This document shows, piece after piece, positions 48,440 to 58,941 of a DNA stretch of 64,000 nt (within the stretch, counting starts at the first letter, position 1; each line of letters begins with the position of its first letter). Origin of the DNA: Diplolepis rosae. Lineage: Eukaryota; Arthropoda; Insecta; Hymenoptera; Diplolepididae. The stretch is from the NCBI GenBank assembly GCA_030998225.1, contig JAPYXD010000484.1:3286001-3350000 (forward strand), written 5' to 3'. A model generated the notes under the pieces. That model ran no database searches, had not been told where the DNA came from, and saw only the letters and a program-made list of their open reading frames with translations. The position numbers and the translations under genes were made by a program.

Positions 48440-49960
48440 TTAGGGTAGTAACATATCAGACAGGATCGGAAGCGGGTTTTACATCGCATTGTGGCCGGCG
48501 ACGAAAAATTGGTCCACTACGATAATTCCAAGCGCAGAAAATCATGGGAAATGCCCGGACATGGCTCCACATCGACGGCCAGAACGAATATTCACAGTTC
48601 CAAGGTTATGCTTTGCATTTGGTGGGACCAGCTTGGTGTGATGTATTATGAGCTGTTGAAACCGTGTGAAAGCATTACAGGGGATCGGTATCGAACGCTA
48701 TTGATGCGCTTAAGGGGAGGTTCTCCTCTTTTTAGCCGAAAATGAAGCGAAATTTGATAATTTACTGTCGGATAATGAAAAGACATACGAACAAACGGTT
48801 ATTATGGTTTATTCAGCCATCTTTTTAAAATACAAAAGAAAATTCTTTATGACAAAATCTAATATGGTGGCCCCAAAATGGCGGGTCTTGTCATCCTTTG
48901 AAATCGAGACGTTGTTCGATAACGTCAAGGTTGTAGCCACTTGTAGTGAACTGAAATCAAAAATTTGTTTTTTATAGTCAAGTTTATAAAATTCCCTATG
49001 ACTTATACCTATTTCTAAAGAATTTTCATTAAAAATTATCCAATTCATGCATAATCAAAGAAAAAGTTCGATTTTACCCTCTTTTTATTAAAGTTTTTTC
49101 TTATCAAACGACTATTATTTAACATTTGCTCATGTTTATTTTAGGTATAAGTCATACAAAAAATCATACTCTTCCAGGAACATTTTAGATGAAGTAAGTC
49201 GGATCAGTAGATCATGAGCTATGCTTGACGTTAGGATAAACAAAAGGGATTTCGAGATAAACGCGTTTAAAGTTGTAAGTCTCACATACACGTTCCAAGA
49301 GAACCATCATCACTGGATACTCGAGTACTCAAGAAAAACCTTGCAATTGGCAAGCGAAAAATTCGCCCCACCTTTTGTTATATTTTCAAGGGTGCTCTTT
49401 ACATATACAGTCATTTATGGACATCCGTGGCCGCGCAGTAGAATGGCACCTGAGCGTTCCTCCGCGCGCGCATGTTCGGCGCATCAAAGACGCTTTAATA
49501 AGATAAATATGCTGCGGATCGAAAAATCCTTTTGCACAAATATTCTAGGCTTTAATACCTTTCATTTGATAAACAAAAAAAAAATCGATTTTTTGAAAAA
49601 AAAAGAGGAGAACCTCCCCTTAAGCCGAGCATTGTCAATGCTCTTCCACATGTCGCAAGACCCGTCAAGACATACTTGGAAAAGCTGAAATGGGAAATCT
49701 TACATCACCCGCCATACTCTCAAGACGTTGCTCCTTTCGACTACCATTTGTTTTGATCGATGACACACGGCCTGACTCATCAGCATTTCCGCTCTCATGA
49801 AGAAGTATATTTTTTGCAATTTGAATCTCGCTTGTACCTAAACCGATAATTTTAGTGCTTCGATTCGTTGACGGGTCATGAACACTTTCTGAAAAACTTG
49901 TTTTAATTTCGTTTCTGCAAATAAAATGTCTATTGCAATATTCTTTTTTAAATAACAAAT
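48440..49960 (+). pseudogene. mariner transposase remnant split by a TTAA insertion
   Basis: Left part 48440-48709: VLHRIVAGDEKLVHYDNSKR, then SKVMLCIWWDQLGVMYYELL, ending ...LLMRL. Right part from 49624: RPVKTYLEKLKWEILHHPPY, then SQDVAPFDYHLF and a stop. The first and third catalytic Asp survive, but the second is gone because the stretch before PHVARPV is deleted or mutated. The N-terminal domain is absent. The 906-bp element at 48714-49619 interrupts it. Confidence 0.78.
48714..49619. mobile_element. TTAA-flanked TIR element inserted in a mariner
   Basis: TTAA at 48710-48713 and 49620-49623. The terminal inverted repeats GGGGAGGTTCTCCTCTTTTT are perfect over about 20 bases. The TTAA duplication points to the piggyBac superfamily, although piggyBac ends usually begin with C rather than a G run. 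It has no transposase: the open frame near 49221-49688 has no DDD motifs and runs through the right terminus into mariner sequence. Confidence 0.8.
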
Positions 49961-50389
49961 GTATTATTTTTCTAAATATTTATGCTAAGAAATGAAAAAT
50001 ACGTATTCTAAACGATTTTTTACCGAAGCAGTATTTGATACATGATTTTCATAGTTGTATGAATTACTGTGGTTTTTTATGCCGCATTACGTAACCTCGA
50101 AACTTACTGAGTCTGCAGTGTGTCATATGCCTTTCAGTGTCAGTCTTTCTTATAGTTTAAATGTTTACATACCTAGTTTAACATTTTAAATTAATAGAAA
50201 ATGGGAAGTATGGCTTAGAAAATGGTCAGAAACCTAAAATTTTAGAAACGCAATTTCACGCTCCTAATTTTTTACAAGACATTTCAAATTCCAGAAATCG
50301 TAAATTAAGTGGATCCGTCCAAAGATTTTTATCTTGACCAGATCATGATCAATTTAATCAAAGTGGAAAGCGAAGAAAATCCAGAGACA
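49961..50389. other. AT-rich spacer, nothing recognised
   Basis: No feature seen apart from the beginning of the Lys/Glu-rich frame that follows. Confidence 0.3.
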
Positions 50390-52140
50390 AAATGCCATCT
50401 GTTGTATCTGGAGCTGAATGGCAACGAATTATACAAGAACAAGAAAATAAAAAACTTGCAAAAACTACGGAGGCAGAATTGAAAAGAAAAATTAAAATAG
50501 AAAAACTGGACGAAATTAGAATAAAAAATCTGCCCGCTTCGCGGGCACATTCTCATTGCGCGCTTCGCTCGCAAATTTGAGCGCGCCTAGGGCGCGCGAT
50601 TCGATCATCGCGCTTCGCGCTCCGTTCTTTCTGGACCTCGCGCTTCGTGCTCGGTCTTGTGCTCTTGGCATACGTTTAAGTTTATTTCTTATAATTTAAT
50701 ACTGAAGCTCAAACCAATTTAATGATATTAAAGATGATGTAAATTAGTCATTTTCTCAAAGTCACTCTATTTCTTTTTGAATTTAAGTGAAACAGGAAAT
50801 TCAATTTACTTAAGGCTCTATCGGCCTTAAGGAACACATTCTCATCATGACACTCGCGCTTCGCGCTCGATTTTCTGTATGCATTTTTGTAACTTTTTAA
50901 TAAATTACATGATTATTGATAAATTTATTTTCTTCCAAATATCTCAAAAAGGAAAAACAATCGTAGACTTTATTTAAGGAAACGATTTTGCAGAACAACG
51001 CTTATTTCGTATCTCACATATTTTGGTGAAACAAATCGAATTTTTTCAATATTAAAAATCAAAAAATTAAAATATACATCCTGTCGAGAAATTTCTCGAT
51101 AAGAATGTGTAGACCTTATTTAGCCAAACAATTTTTCATCTCAAAGTTTTTTTTGTATCTCACATATTTTGTCTAAAAAATGGAATTTTTGAATTTTAAT
51201 CGTATTTTTTGGAATTGAAACGTAAAATATATGTTTTATCAGAAACTGCGTCAGACAAAATTTGTAGATCTTTTTGAAACGAACAACTTTGTATTCTTAC
51301 GTTTTTTTCGTATTTCACATATTATTGTTAAAAAATTGAATTTTGGATTTTCAATAGTTTTTTTTTTAATTAAAAAAAAAAATATGCATCTTATGAAAAA
51401 ATGTTACAATTCAAATTTGTAGGTCTTCATGTAGAAAATAATATTGTATCATAACGTTTTTTCGTATCTCGTATAATTTAACTGGAAAATGGAATTTTGA
51501 TATTGACTTTTTTCGAATTTGAATATGCTGTAACATTTCTAATTTTGATTTAATCAAAAAATGTTATCAGGATAATTTTTAGACATTTATGAGCACTATC
51601 TAAAACCAGTATTGAAATTTTTGATTTTTTCAAAAAATTATTTTCAAAAACACAAAAGTAGTGCTCAACCCCTCAATTTTGATTGGATGTGGCTGGTTAA
51701 CGAACTTGTCCTTACTTTTTCGGCTCCGATAAAGTGTACCAAAGCTCAATTCAATCTGATAATTCTATCGAGAGTTATGCCGCACACGACCTACAGACAG
51801 ACAGACAGACACTTTCGTAAAAACCATTTTTTCTGACTCAGGGGGTCTCAAAACGTAAAGATTTGATGAAAATTTCGAAAGTCATTTTTCACATAAAACC
51901 AATACCTTCTCATCCATGATGAGAATGTAAAAAGGAATCAGACCGATTTAAAAGAGAAGAACAGAAATTGCAAAAAGAATAACTAAAATTTTAAAAAGGA
52001 AAGGAATGGCTAATAAAAGAACAAAAATGAATGAAAGATCTAGAAAAGACAAAGAAAGCAAACGAAGAATTTTTATCAAGGAAAAAAAGAAGAAGCTAAG
52101 ATAAAGGAAACCATTGGATATTTGCAAAAAAGGCAAGAGG
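50390..52140 (+). pseudogene. Lys/Glu-rich transposase-tail remnant split by repeat X
   Basis: The frame from 50392 (SGAEWQRIIQEQENKKL, then a charged helix) stops abruptly at about 50530, where repeat X begins. After the repeat, 51931-52140 again encodes charged helical sequence (RFKREEQKLQKE) with several stops. This matches the charged C-terminal tail common in pogo/Tigger-type DDE transposases, but the catalytic core is not in view, so the assignment is tentative. Confidence 0.35.
50531..51930 (+). repeat. Interspersed repeat family X, forward copy
   Basis: Starts with a GC-rich hairpin GCCCGCTTCGCGGGC, followed by several CGCGCTTCGCGCTC-like blocks. The middle is AT-rich, with about four ~130-150-bp units that each carry ACAAAATTTGTAGATCTT-like and CACATATTTTG-like motifs. 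Near the end there is a GACA tetranucleotide run (51793-51810) and CTCAGGGGGTCTCAAAAC, ending ATGATGAGAATGT. It is inserted in a charged-tail coding remnant, and a reverse copy lies at 5790-7255. The GC hairpin could suggest a Helitron 3' end on the minus strand, but the CTRR terminus is not clear. Confidence 0.6.
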
Positions 52141-52194
52141 AACTTAAGTGATATAAGTTGAAGTTGAATTAAATAAAAGAAATAAAATTATTAC

Positions 52195-53360
52195 ATCTCA
52201 ATTAACACAAGAAAATGTGTATACGAATCTATCGGACCATGTTTATTGTTATTAAAATTGACGTTTCGCCATCCCTCTGATAGCATCTTCAGGATTACTT
52301 CTAAATATAATACTAAATACATAAATTATAAAATATTAAATTTTACAACCGAAATTATCACAATCATTAAGAAGAATTTACAATATAAAAATTAAATATC
52401 TTATGTGAAGAATAATACAATAATCCTTATCATCTTCCTTAACTAGACCAATGTTATAAATTAGTAATAAGTCACTTTTTTCCGGAAAATACTTGAAGAT
52501 TAATAAATATTAAAACAAAAATAACAATAATGATTCACAAAAAATTTTTCAAATAAATCATCACTTTAATTATATGAGAGTGAGAGCAATTTTCTGCTCT
52601 CAAGTTATATTATATCTGTATTAAATAATGTTATTAAATTACAAAACCTCTAGTTGTCAAGGTTATATATTTATTATTCGGTTTCTACAATTTTCGGATA
52701 GAATAACAGTAAAATCTACAAGCAAACTTTTGAAATACACATTTAAATAATATATCAAAAATATTACAATATTGACAATCAAAAATATTCAAATTTAGAC
52801 AGTAGTAATTTAACTTGAGAGTGGGGTGTTGCTCTCACTTTCATATCCTTAAATAAAAGTAATTATTTACATGAAAAACTTTAGTAAATTACTATTGTAA
52901 TTATTTTTTTAATATTTATTGACCTTTAAGTATTTTTAAAAAAAAGTGACTTATTACTAATTTATAACATTGGTGTAGTGAAGGAAGATGACAAGGATTA
53001 TTGTATTATTCTTCACATAAGATATTTAACTTTTATATTGTAAATTCTTTTTAATGATTCTAATAATTTTAGTTGTAAAATTTAATATTGTATATTTTAT
53101 GTATTTATTATTATAATACTTTGTACGTTAGCATTGGAATAGACTTCTTCATTTATGGACCATAAAGCCAATGCAAACGTATCAAGTATTATAAATTAAA
53201 ACAAAGGTCAATACAATCTATCATTTTAATTAATTTATTATTATATTTAGAACTAATCCTGAAGATGCTATCAGAGGGATAGCGAACGTCGATTTTAATA
53301 ACAATAAACATGGTCTGATTGATTCGTATATACATTTTCTTGTGTTAATTTTTTTTTTAT
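52195..53360. repeat. Foldback element with ~450-500-bp arms and hammerhead-like motifs
   Basis: The left arm starts TTAACACAAGAAAATGTGTA near 52200 and the right arm ends with its reverse complement near 53350. Paired blocks include CCATGTTTATTGTTATTAAA, CCCTCTGATAGCATCTTCAG, CATAAGATATTTAA and TTGAGAG near the centre (~52600 and ~52815). Both arms carry the motif CCTGAAGATG-hairpin-GCGAAACGTC (one damaged). No ORF. Confidence 0.65.
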
Positions 53361-53459
53361 TAACTCGGACATTAAATATTCTATTGTTTTCTAACAATTC
53401 TTGATGAGTATTAAATGTTATTTTATTCAAATTACTTCATCATGCCCACCTTCTATAAT

Positions 53460-53830
53460 TTAGTTTAGTTTTTTACCACAATGTTTATCCGTCACACGGG
53501 CAATTCCTCAATGTTCTCCCCCGCACAGTATCTTTACAGAAATATTTGGTTTGTTACAGTTTCATTTTTTTGCAAATTTTTTAGTTATTTAGACCAATTT
53601 TATAGTTCCACACTCGCAATTCTGTTACATTTTTTTACAACAATGTTTATCGGTCACACGTTGCAAGTTTTTTAAGTTTCTTCCTTTGTATTTTTTATAG
53701 AAATAAATTCTCACCGATGAGGACTCCAATCTGAGTCGAAACGTTTGAAAATATGAAACTTTGAGTTACATTTTTCTGGACCCTAAAGCCAACTACGAAC
53801 ATCAACTATATTTGAATATTAACACTAAGG
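53460..53830 (+). repeat. Repeat with CCGATGAG...GAAACGT motif (Penelope-like terminus?)
   Basis: Contains a direct repeat ACAATGTTTATC-GTCACACG at about 53479 and 53640. At 53714-53745 there is CCGATGAG, a 5-bp hairpin GACTC/GAGTC, and GAAACGTTT, which resembles a hammerhead core. TTTCTGGACCCTAAAGCCAA follows and resembles a block at about 53152 in the preceding foldback. The class is uncertain. Confidence 0.35.
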
Positions 53831-56389
53831 GTCGATATAAGTCCTGTTTCACTATTAAATAAAATATTCGAATTTTCTAAATTAATTGTATGTTTAATAA
53901 TAGTATATTACGTGCCTAGGCGCATAATGAGGGTTATTACGCGACGAGCGACAATGCTCGCAGGAGATCGAAGCCGAGGCGCGATTAGTCCTGCGAGCAT
54001 TTTAAGCGAGTCTCTTAATTACCCGAATTGTATGTGTATTGGCACGTATTCTATTTTATGTTATGTTTTACCAAATATATAGCATTTCTGCAAAAAGCAC
54101 AAATGTTATTGATTCAAAAAAATATGCTATAAGAAATTAATAAATATCTTACAAACTCTATAGCATATTGATTTGAACCCATCATATATGTACATGCTTT
54201 TGGCAGAAATGCTATGGACCTCAGTCTGCATGTGTATTTTCTTCTAGAATGTTCGTACAGATTTTACTTAATTACTTGACTTCTTTTCATCTAGGCAAAA
54301 TGCACCTAAATTTGATTTCTTCACTTCTGGGTAGAAGTGTCGCCTTTTGGTTAAAACGTTCGATTACATTACTCACGTCGGGATTCAGTTATAGATAAAT
54401 TGTACCAAGCGGTAGAGGAATCTGCCATTAGAGATTCGTATTTATCGATACAGTTTTATTGGTTAGAAAACGAAGAATGAATTCTTCCTCAGTTCCCTTC
54501 ATAAGATTCCACTTCTTTTAGATTTCCCTAAAAACAGTCAAGACTTTGTAAAACTCATAGATCAGAGACATACGCGTACAATGGAGAAGATTGGAAACCA
54601 TAACTTTCGCCTGGATGCTCAATGGCAGTGAAATATGACGGTGATCTCATCGAACTGGGTTATAGTCGTCGGACTGAATTCTCTGCTTGTCAGTAAAAAG
54701 CTGACGGATAAAACTATTTCAAGTGCTACCGTACATCAAGGAAACATTTGAGCGCAATGGAACGAGGATTTCGAGCTGAAAGAGCAGCGAGAAGAATCGA
54801 AGCATTACTTCATAAGGAGGCCAAATCCTCCGCTTTAAAAAGTCATAGAGAAAAAAATCTAAAAAAATTTGAACTAATATCCAAAAAAAGGTGGTGAATA
54901 GAGTAAAAAAATTGTATTATCAATTTTTTACCCCTGCTACACACATTTTTAAGCAGAAGAATATTTTGCAAACAAGATGGATCTATAAATCCTTTTTTAA
55001 TGAGGAAAGTAAAAAAGTAAAGAAAATATCGTCTGAATCCTTTTAAAAAGCAAAAAAGCAAAATTCGTCTGAAATCTCAGTCAAGTCAATGGGCCATAGA
55101 GAGATATTATAATATTAACTTTAAGCATTTGTGCAAAAACAGAATTTATGCTATGGAGATTAATTTTACTTTGCTTGAGTTCAATATTTCAAAAATAAAA
55201 TAAAAAAACTTAAGACAAAATGGTTCCTTAAATAGAGATCACTTTGGAAGCTTATTCGTAAAAAGATTTTTCAATGCAAATCTGTATCGGAAAATTGAGA
55301 GGTTTCATAATTTGATTGAAATCTATTTTAAGCATTATTTAGAGAAATAATTTATCTCATACCGAATATATGAAAAATAATAAAAATCGAAGATAATACA
55401 AATTTTATTATAAATTTGATAGTTAAGTTTATTGTCTCATCGTCATTTTATTTTGAGCTTTCAATCTAAAAGCATGGATGCCATATTTCTAATGAGATAT
55501 AACTTTATCTTATTTGTAATCCTAAAAAATGCGTTACACAGAGAAACTTTGTATATCAACATTTATTATAATCTGTAGAAAAGTTTAGCATTTTACTGTT
55601 CTACTTTAGGGAAATATGCAGTACAATATTAATTTTTCACAGTACATTAATATTATTAAGCATTTCCATATTTATTATTAATACTCTAGAAGAGTAAGAA
55701 TTAGAATGGACAATGCAATAAATTGGTATTTAAGCTCAAAAATTTGGGACTAAGAAATACAAGTATTGTAAGTGGCTTTTAAGAAATGATAGAAAAAATA
55801 ATTCTATTTATAAACAGTTGAAGTATAACATAAAATGAAAGAGGTTTACGAAAATTTAACATGGTGAATATGGATAAGTAAGAGAAGGGTCGAAATTTGT
55901 ACTTTAGTGTGCCATATTGTATTTGCGATTAATGCGTTTATTTATGTTTGGTTAAGTTTAGTATAAGAACAGTGTGCATGTGTTAACTGTTGAATGCGTT
56001 TGTGTTCATGTTGTTGTATACATTCAATTTTTGCGGAGGTCAACTAACTTTTTGTATAGCGTACGATTTAAAACATAGTTTATTACAAATATAATCAGTA
56101 CCAGCTTTACGCAGAAAAAAAAATTTTACTTCTATAGTGGTCTTCTTTTTAGTTTTGGCTTAAATGAAGCCGATGACTAAAATCAATCACGAAAATTGTC
56201 TTGAAAGAAATCTTTATATATCTTCAACTAAAAACAATACTCAAGTATGGCTAGTTGTAAGTGCATTTTGCTTAAAAGAGTCCCTACGTGTCTTAAAACG
56301 TAAAGGAAGATCTTGTTAGCTTGAAAGAAGAAGATCGCGAAGCTTGTTTCTAGCACTGAGGTCTAGATTCTGGTTCTCTTGGTTAATTT
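53831..56389. other. AT-rich spacer, no supported gene
   Basis: A CpG-rich block at 53920-54000 repeats the one at 37080-37135 in opposite orientation. The block 54590-54845 has more balanced composition (for example WNEDFELKEQREES in one frame) and may be an unrecognised coding relic. The rest is simple AT-rich sequence. Confidence 0.35.
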
Positions 56390-57738
56390 ATGACGTCACT
56401 GCGCGACAGATGAGCAGAAAACTTGGCATGCCATGGACGCCATGTTATCTATAACCCATGCAGATCTTTGCGGATGCTATTGATCTTTGAGACGCTCATC
56501 GATTTTTTGTTTATATTATTTATCGTATATTCTCGTGTGTTCCGATAAAGGTTTTCGTTATTGAAAAAATACGTGTATCCAATGGTAAGTACAATTTTAA
56601 TTAATTTATAACACTTTTATATCTGTCGCAGACATCCGGCCGACAAATTGATGCATAACCTCTAAAATCATTTCTGAAATGTTGAAAATTCCTTAAATAT
56701 ACGAAAATATTTTGAAAACTAATTAAAACGCTCACGAAAATATAAAAGTAAATGATTTCTGTGAGATTCAAACACATGCAATGATTATAAAAATATATTT
56801 AAATCATGCTTGGTATGGGTATTTATATAACTGAGAAGAGGTCAGCTACCGGAGAGACCAGTTTTTCCTCAATTAGCATTATAAAAATGATTGTTTAAAT
56901 TACGTTTTACAATGGTGTCATGGTGTCCTTTTACCTTCTACAAGTTCCTCACGGTATTTATTTTGCATTAGAATGTTGTATGAATAATAAAATATGAGAA
57001 TTCTTGAGTTTCTCCAGAAATGTTAATTTTACTTTTCATAAGCAAAATTTAGTTGTAAAGATGTCATAAGATTTCTGGACTGGTTCAAATTTTGTTTCGA
57101 CTTCAATAAAGATAGTTCTAAAGAAAGGGTTAAAATTTTTACTTCTTAATATTAATAAATAAATTGGCAATTTAAAACTCAATAATTGACTTTGCACTTG
57201 TTTATCTTTTCTGCTTCGTAATACTTTTCTAACCATACTCCTCGTCCAAAAGTTGTTTGCATATATTAAAATAATAGATACTTATTATTCATAACAAAAA
57301 TAATAAAATCAAATATTTTTCACTTTTTAGCACCAAAGTACATACGGCTTTAATTCTAATATGAAATCTGCATTCTTAATTTAATAAAATTCTTCATTTT
57401 ATTTGTAGTCACAATCTAGACTTTATTTAGGTTGAGTTTGAAACTGATTTGAAATTTAGATAGTGGCTTCATTTTAGCCTAAATCCAGGCTAGCGGCTAT
57501 ATTGTAGACTGCCTAGCGACTAAGTTCCAGTCGATGAAGTGGCTTCATTCTATCTCATACTCTCATGGGCGCTATGTTGTCTATAGGCACCGTGCGAAGT
57601 CATGGTAGGGAGAGTTAAATCGACGCCAGCGCACGCAGTGGATAATTTAGGCGTTAAAGGAGGCTGTTTTATATTTCCGAGCAATCAAAATACATGTGCA
57701 AATCTAAATTTTGTTTTAATTAAAAAAATATAGCTGAA
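56390..57738 (+). repeat. Segment repeated at 59130-59260; possible 5' end of a THAP-bearing element
   Basis: TTGAGACGCTCATCGATTTTTTGTTTA with TTCTCGTGTGTTCCGATAAA and TTATTGAAAAAATAxGTGT at 56475-56585 recur with few changes at 59140-59250. After this block, ATGGTAAGTAC at ~56581 looks like a start codon followed by a splice donor. A CTAG/TAG-rich motif cluster lies at 57470-57560. Confidence 0.4.
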
Positions 57739-57876
57739 ATGAGCCACCGAAGTTGTTGTGTTGTGAATTGTGAAAATACAAGCAGGAAAAGTGAGTGTAA
57801 ATTTTATAAATTTCCAACGTCTAAATGGAAAATAAATCAAAGGAATAAGTGAGTAGCTGCAGTAAGAAGGCAATAG
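57739..57876 (+). pseudogene. THAP zinc-finger domain fragment
   Basis: The ATG at 57739 opens a frame beginning MSHRSCCVVNCENTSRK. It has the first Cys pair of the C2CH finger (C6/C7 and C11), FYKFP with the family Phe-Pro (residues 25-26), and VAAVRR, the usual end of the first THAP block. A TGA at codon 38 (57850-57852) stands where the family has Trp, and a TAG follows at 57874-57876. The second half (Cys-x-x-His) is missing because repeat family Z begins there. THAP domains bind DNA and occur in P-element transposases and host regulators. This is a broken fragment, not an active gene. Confidence 0.7.
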
Positions 57877-58085
57877 TACATTGTGCAACTAGGGAAAAAA
57901 AAATTTATTTTGCGAGTGTGAAGTTTGATGCCCGAGCAAAGCAAGGGTAACAACCACACGAGTAAAATAAATTTTTTTTTCCCTAGTTGCACACGATTTT
58001 TTTTCTACTAGCGGGTCAGAAAGTGGATTTGTTTGCTCCGCACGGGTCAATAAAGTCCACTTTATGGCCCGCTAGTAGAAAAAAG
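57877..58085. repeat. Repeat family Z, double-hairpin copy
   Basis: Two adjacent hairpins. Hairpin A: GTGCAACTAGGGAAAAAAAA (57877) pairs with its reverse complement ending 57993. Hairpin B: TTTTTTCTACTAGCGGGTCA (58000) pairs with the arm ending near 58083. Single arms of both are found at 38155-38330, and a weaker relative of the A loop (CTTCGCTCGGGCAGCA) at 17730. Confidence 0.7.
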
Positions 58086-58268
58086 TTATTATTTCTACGG
58101 AACTCTAGGACATCTCGTACGTGTTCTGGATAATTATATCCATGATGAATTTGAATCTGAAAATAAACAATTAATATTTGTTTACTCAACAAGTACCTAA
58201 AACTGTCTTCATGAAATTACAATTTAATTCTTTATTATTTTTCTAGTCTGTTTTGATCTGTCATTAAC
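58086..58268. other. AT-rich spacer
   Basis: No feature recognised. Confidence 0.3.
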
Positions 58269-58272
58269 TTAA

Positions 58273-58937
58273 GGTAGTCGTCATGCCAAAAATCAGTCTC
58301 TGAAAAAAGAAGTTTTTCTATGATTTCAAGACTGAGAATTATATCATCAGCCGTGTCATATGTAAGGAAAGACACTCTTTTTAATGAAAAAATTTTAAAA
58401 TCACGAAAAATACTATTTTAATAATGTTTTTTGTAATAGGATATTTCCTTACTATCGCTTTTTACCGATTTTTTGAAAATGATTGAAGTTTCTTGAATCA
58501 TAGCTTATTTTTTCGGGAGAAATATTCTCTACAACTTAACCGTTTCCAATTTTTGAAAATAAATCAATTATTATCAAATACAGCAATTTGTTTATAAAAA
58601 TTTTGTTTTGGAAAATTGATTTTTAATTATTTCAGCCATTAAAGAATTTATTTTCAAAAATTGGAAATGGTCAAGTTGTAGAGAATATTTTCCCCGAAAA
58701 AATAAGCAATGATTTAAGAAACTTCAATCATTTTTAAAAAAATGATAAGAAGCGATAGTAAGGAAAATCCTATTACAAAAAACATTATTAAAAAATTATT
58801 TTTCGTAATTTTTAAATTTTTTCATTAAAAAAAGGTGTCTTTCCTTACATATGACACGGCTGATGATATAATTTCCAGTCTTGAAATCATAGAAAAACTT
58901 CTTTATCCAGAGACTGATTTTTAGCACGACAACTACC
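58273..58937. mobile_element. TTAA-flanked palindromic (foldback) element
   Basis: TTAA at 58269-58272 and 58938-58941. The element begins GGTAGTCGTCATGCCAAAAA, and its right end is the reverse complement (GGTAGTTGTCGTGCTAAAAA). The arms pair over about 290 bases each around a ~90-base AT-rich loop. No ORF. TTAA duplication suggests mobilisation by a piggyBac-like or other TTAA-specific transposase. A half-copy is at 8503-8868. Confidence 0.8.
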
Positions 58938-58941
58938 TTAA

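Noticed and set aside
48714..49619. Autonomous piggyBac
   Set aside because: At 906 bp it has no DDD transposase. Only the TTAA duplication supports the superfamily.
49221..49688. 155-codon ORF
   Set aside because: It spans the right terminus of the TTAA element and runs into mariner sequence, so it cannot be an original gene.
50531..51930. Helitron call for repeat X
   Set aside because: The GC hairpin near one end is suggestive, but neither a clear TC start nor a CTRR end next to it was found.
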